This document shows positions 62,366-64,000 of a stretch of 64,000 nucleotides of DNA, one piece after another. Both the position numbers and the translations under genes were made by a program. The notes below the pieces were generated by a model that saw only the letters and a list, made by a program, of their open reading frames with translations, was not told where the DNA came from and ran no database searches. The stretch comes from Doryteuthis pealeii (taxonomy: Eukaryota; Mollusca; Cephalopoda; Myopsida; Loliginidae), in assembly GCA_023376005.1 (NCBI GenBank), contig CM042145.1, forward strand, positions 57,915,540 through 57,979,539, written 5' to 3'. Position 1 is the stretch's first letter. Every line of letters starts with the position of its first letter.

Positions 62366-63200
62366 TCTCTTGAAGATGATTAATGTTTCATTCAATCTTC
62401 ATTTTTATATTTTTAAATATCGCATCAGTCTTGATACTTCTTTTTATAATAATCTATTTTTCAACATTAATTTTATAAAATTATTTTATAAATAATACTA
62501 GCTGTTGTACCCACTAATACCCAGGAAGTGAGGTTAGTCAAACTTCCATACTGGATTTTTCAATAGCAATCTTTGTTTGGTGTGTTTATGGCACTGGTCA
62601 TATACAGACTGATAGAAATTGCCATTTATGTTGTATATTATTCTTAAATTGATAAAAACAAAATTTACCTTGAATTAAAGAAGAAAAAAAAATGATGTTA
62701 TCTCACAAAAATTTTTTGTAAGTTTAATATAAGATTCCATTTAATATTGCTCATATATGTTATTTTGTTAAAAAATAATTTTAGTTTTTTAAAAATAATT
62801 CCTCTCACTGTTACATGATTTCAACGTACTATTACTCCACTTCTCCTCCATTGTAAAGATGTCCCCAGGGATTCAATTATTGATTTTTATTGAAATCCAA
62901 ATAGCCAGTCCTGTTTCTGAATATTAGCTTAACAGGTGTATTAATTTTTATCATGATAGAATCATTGGTGTAAGCAACAACTGGTAACACAGACAGAAAT
63001 TGCCATTGATGGTATTTTTAAACATTAATTTTACAAATCTTTGATTAATTAAAACTGCATATCAACCTGTTTAGGATTATTTTATGCCCAGTAGTTAGGG
63101 AATCATATTCATTGTGTGTTCATATTTACATTTTTTGAGAAATTGTTTCTTAAGAGGATTTTTTTTTTGCATATGACCCTATCAAATATGAATAATGTTT
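62366..63200. other. Intronic AT-rich stretch
   Basis: Contains the short dispersed fragment at 62499-62535. Nothing else recognised. Confidence 0.45.
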
Positions 63201-63202
63201 AA

Positions 63203-63365
63203 ACAGATCTATTTGACCTATAGTTGGGATCTTAATAGTTACAAATACTCCGGGTCAGGGTTGACCTGGGAGTAATGACAATGAAGGGATGAATCCACAC
63301 TCAACAGAACTCCAGAACTGGAGCCTAACTATAAGATGCAGTTTAGTCTCATACTCCTCTACAGG
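63203..63365 (-). mobile_element. SINE family E, minus strand
   Basis: 'gacctatagttgggatctta', 'actccgggtcagggttgacc', 'ctccagaactggagcctaac' and 'agatgcagtttagtctcata'. Confidence 0.75.
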
Positions 63366-64000
63366 GGATACAGTTGGTATTTCTAACCTCGAACGACAAA
63401 CCTAGAAGATCATTAATGTTCCCTTTAGTCTTCATTTCTATATTGTTAAATCTTAGTATAATGGAGAATCAGTATCTGTTTGTCAGTAACTGTAACTATG
63501 TCACTGCTTAAGTCACAATAACCACAGGAAATTTTATCAATGAGTATTTAATTTATAGTCAAATCATTAATATATTGAATAAATTCTATATTCATCAACA
63601 ATCTCTCTATGAAAATCCGAGTTAGATATGCCTCAAAACAGCCCTTGTTATGACTGCTTCTAAAGTCCTGCAATATATCATATATATCTCTAAGAAATAA
63701 AGGTTTACATAATATATGGTGGGGTTAATTTGCATACTGGTTTTAACAAAACTGGGTTTAATAAATAATTACTTAGTACTATTGATATCTAATATTATTG
63801 TTTTATTTTCCAACATATTAAAATAAATCCTATGAATGATTTTATATAGAAACCAACTAAAATATAATTAGAATAAGAGTAATCTTTCTATATGCATTTT
63901 TATTTGATTTTGTTAGTCTTTCTAATTCAATATATTTCATTACATTAAAATTTAAATACTTATGCCCAAAAGGTGCATATTTTTGCTAGTATGGCTTTAT
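63366..64000. other. AT-rich intron to the window edge
   Basis: No exon or element recognised. Confidence 0.5.

Larger units (their letters stand above)
59544..64000 (+). other. Intron 3 of the synaptotagmin-like gene, continuing off the window
   Basis: Starts GTGAGT. No later exon with splice sites continuing the C2A sequence was found in the remaining 4.4 kb. Confidence 0.6.

Overview
This is AT-rich animal nuclear DNA dominated by transposable elements, with long introns. It most resembles a cephalopod mollusc, probably an octopod. The basis is several interleaved tRNA-derived SINE families of the kind described from octopus and squid, one of them with a tRNA-Arg-like head, together with LINE, Penelope-like and mariner fragments and long TA microsatellites. 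The organism call is inference; no ribosomal or mitochondrial marker is present.

Only one convincing host gene is visible. It lies on the plus strand and enters the window as three short coding exons: 36604-36771, 52556-52718 and 59408-59543. All have good splice sites and consistent phases (0, 1, 2). Joined, they give the first 155 residues of a membrane-anchored protein: one N-terminal transmembrane helix, a Ser/Pro-rich linker, and the first strand of what looks like a C2 domain (KIGQLEFAVEYD). This is the layout of a synaptotagmin, and the linker most recalls synaptotagmin-12. The C2A and C2B exons would lie past the right edge. Introns 1 and 2 are 15.8 and 6.7 kb. A second, weaker candidate exon is on the minus strand at 1251-1309.

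Layout. 1-36.5 kb is intergenic or 5' flanking DNA: microsatellites, foldback elements (3.3, 21.0 and 30.6 kb), a mariner fragment (5.4 kb), an expanded 28-bp minisatellite (7.2 kb), a Penelope-like GIY-YIG fragment (15.5 kb), an LTR-like element nested in a LINE (17.3-18.8 kb), and 5S rRNA-derived SINEs (23.7 and 25.9 kb). 36.5-59.5 kb is the synaptotagmin-like gene. Its introns hold more SINEs, TIR elements, a GC/CpG-rich insertion (46.4-48.15 kb), a large foldback (50.5-51.1 kb), LINE remnants and a Tc1/mariner-type MITE with an intact TA duplication (53.6 kb). 59.5-64 kb is intron 3 with further SINEs and TIR elements.

The most striking pattern is a set of SINE families with unrelated heads (tRNA-like, 5S rRNA-like, unclassified) that share one 3' tail, roughly GGCATTAAATGACCC then GTTGATATGCC then TAAAACAAAAC. 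This suggests they were mobilised by the same LINE. In the entries below SINE families are named A-F, H and J for cross-reference only: A, tRNA-derived, ending near CGACTTT; B, tRNA-derived, ending in GGTTGGTAAATATATA; C and E, heads followed by the shared tail; D, 5S-derived with the shared tail; F, tRNA-Arg-like; H and J, unclassified heads, of which H carries the shared tail.
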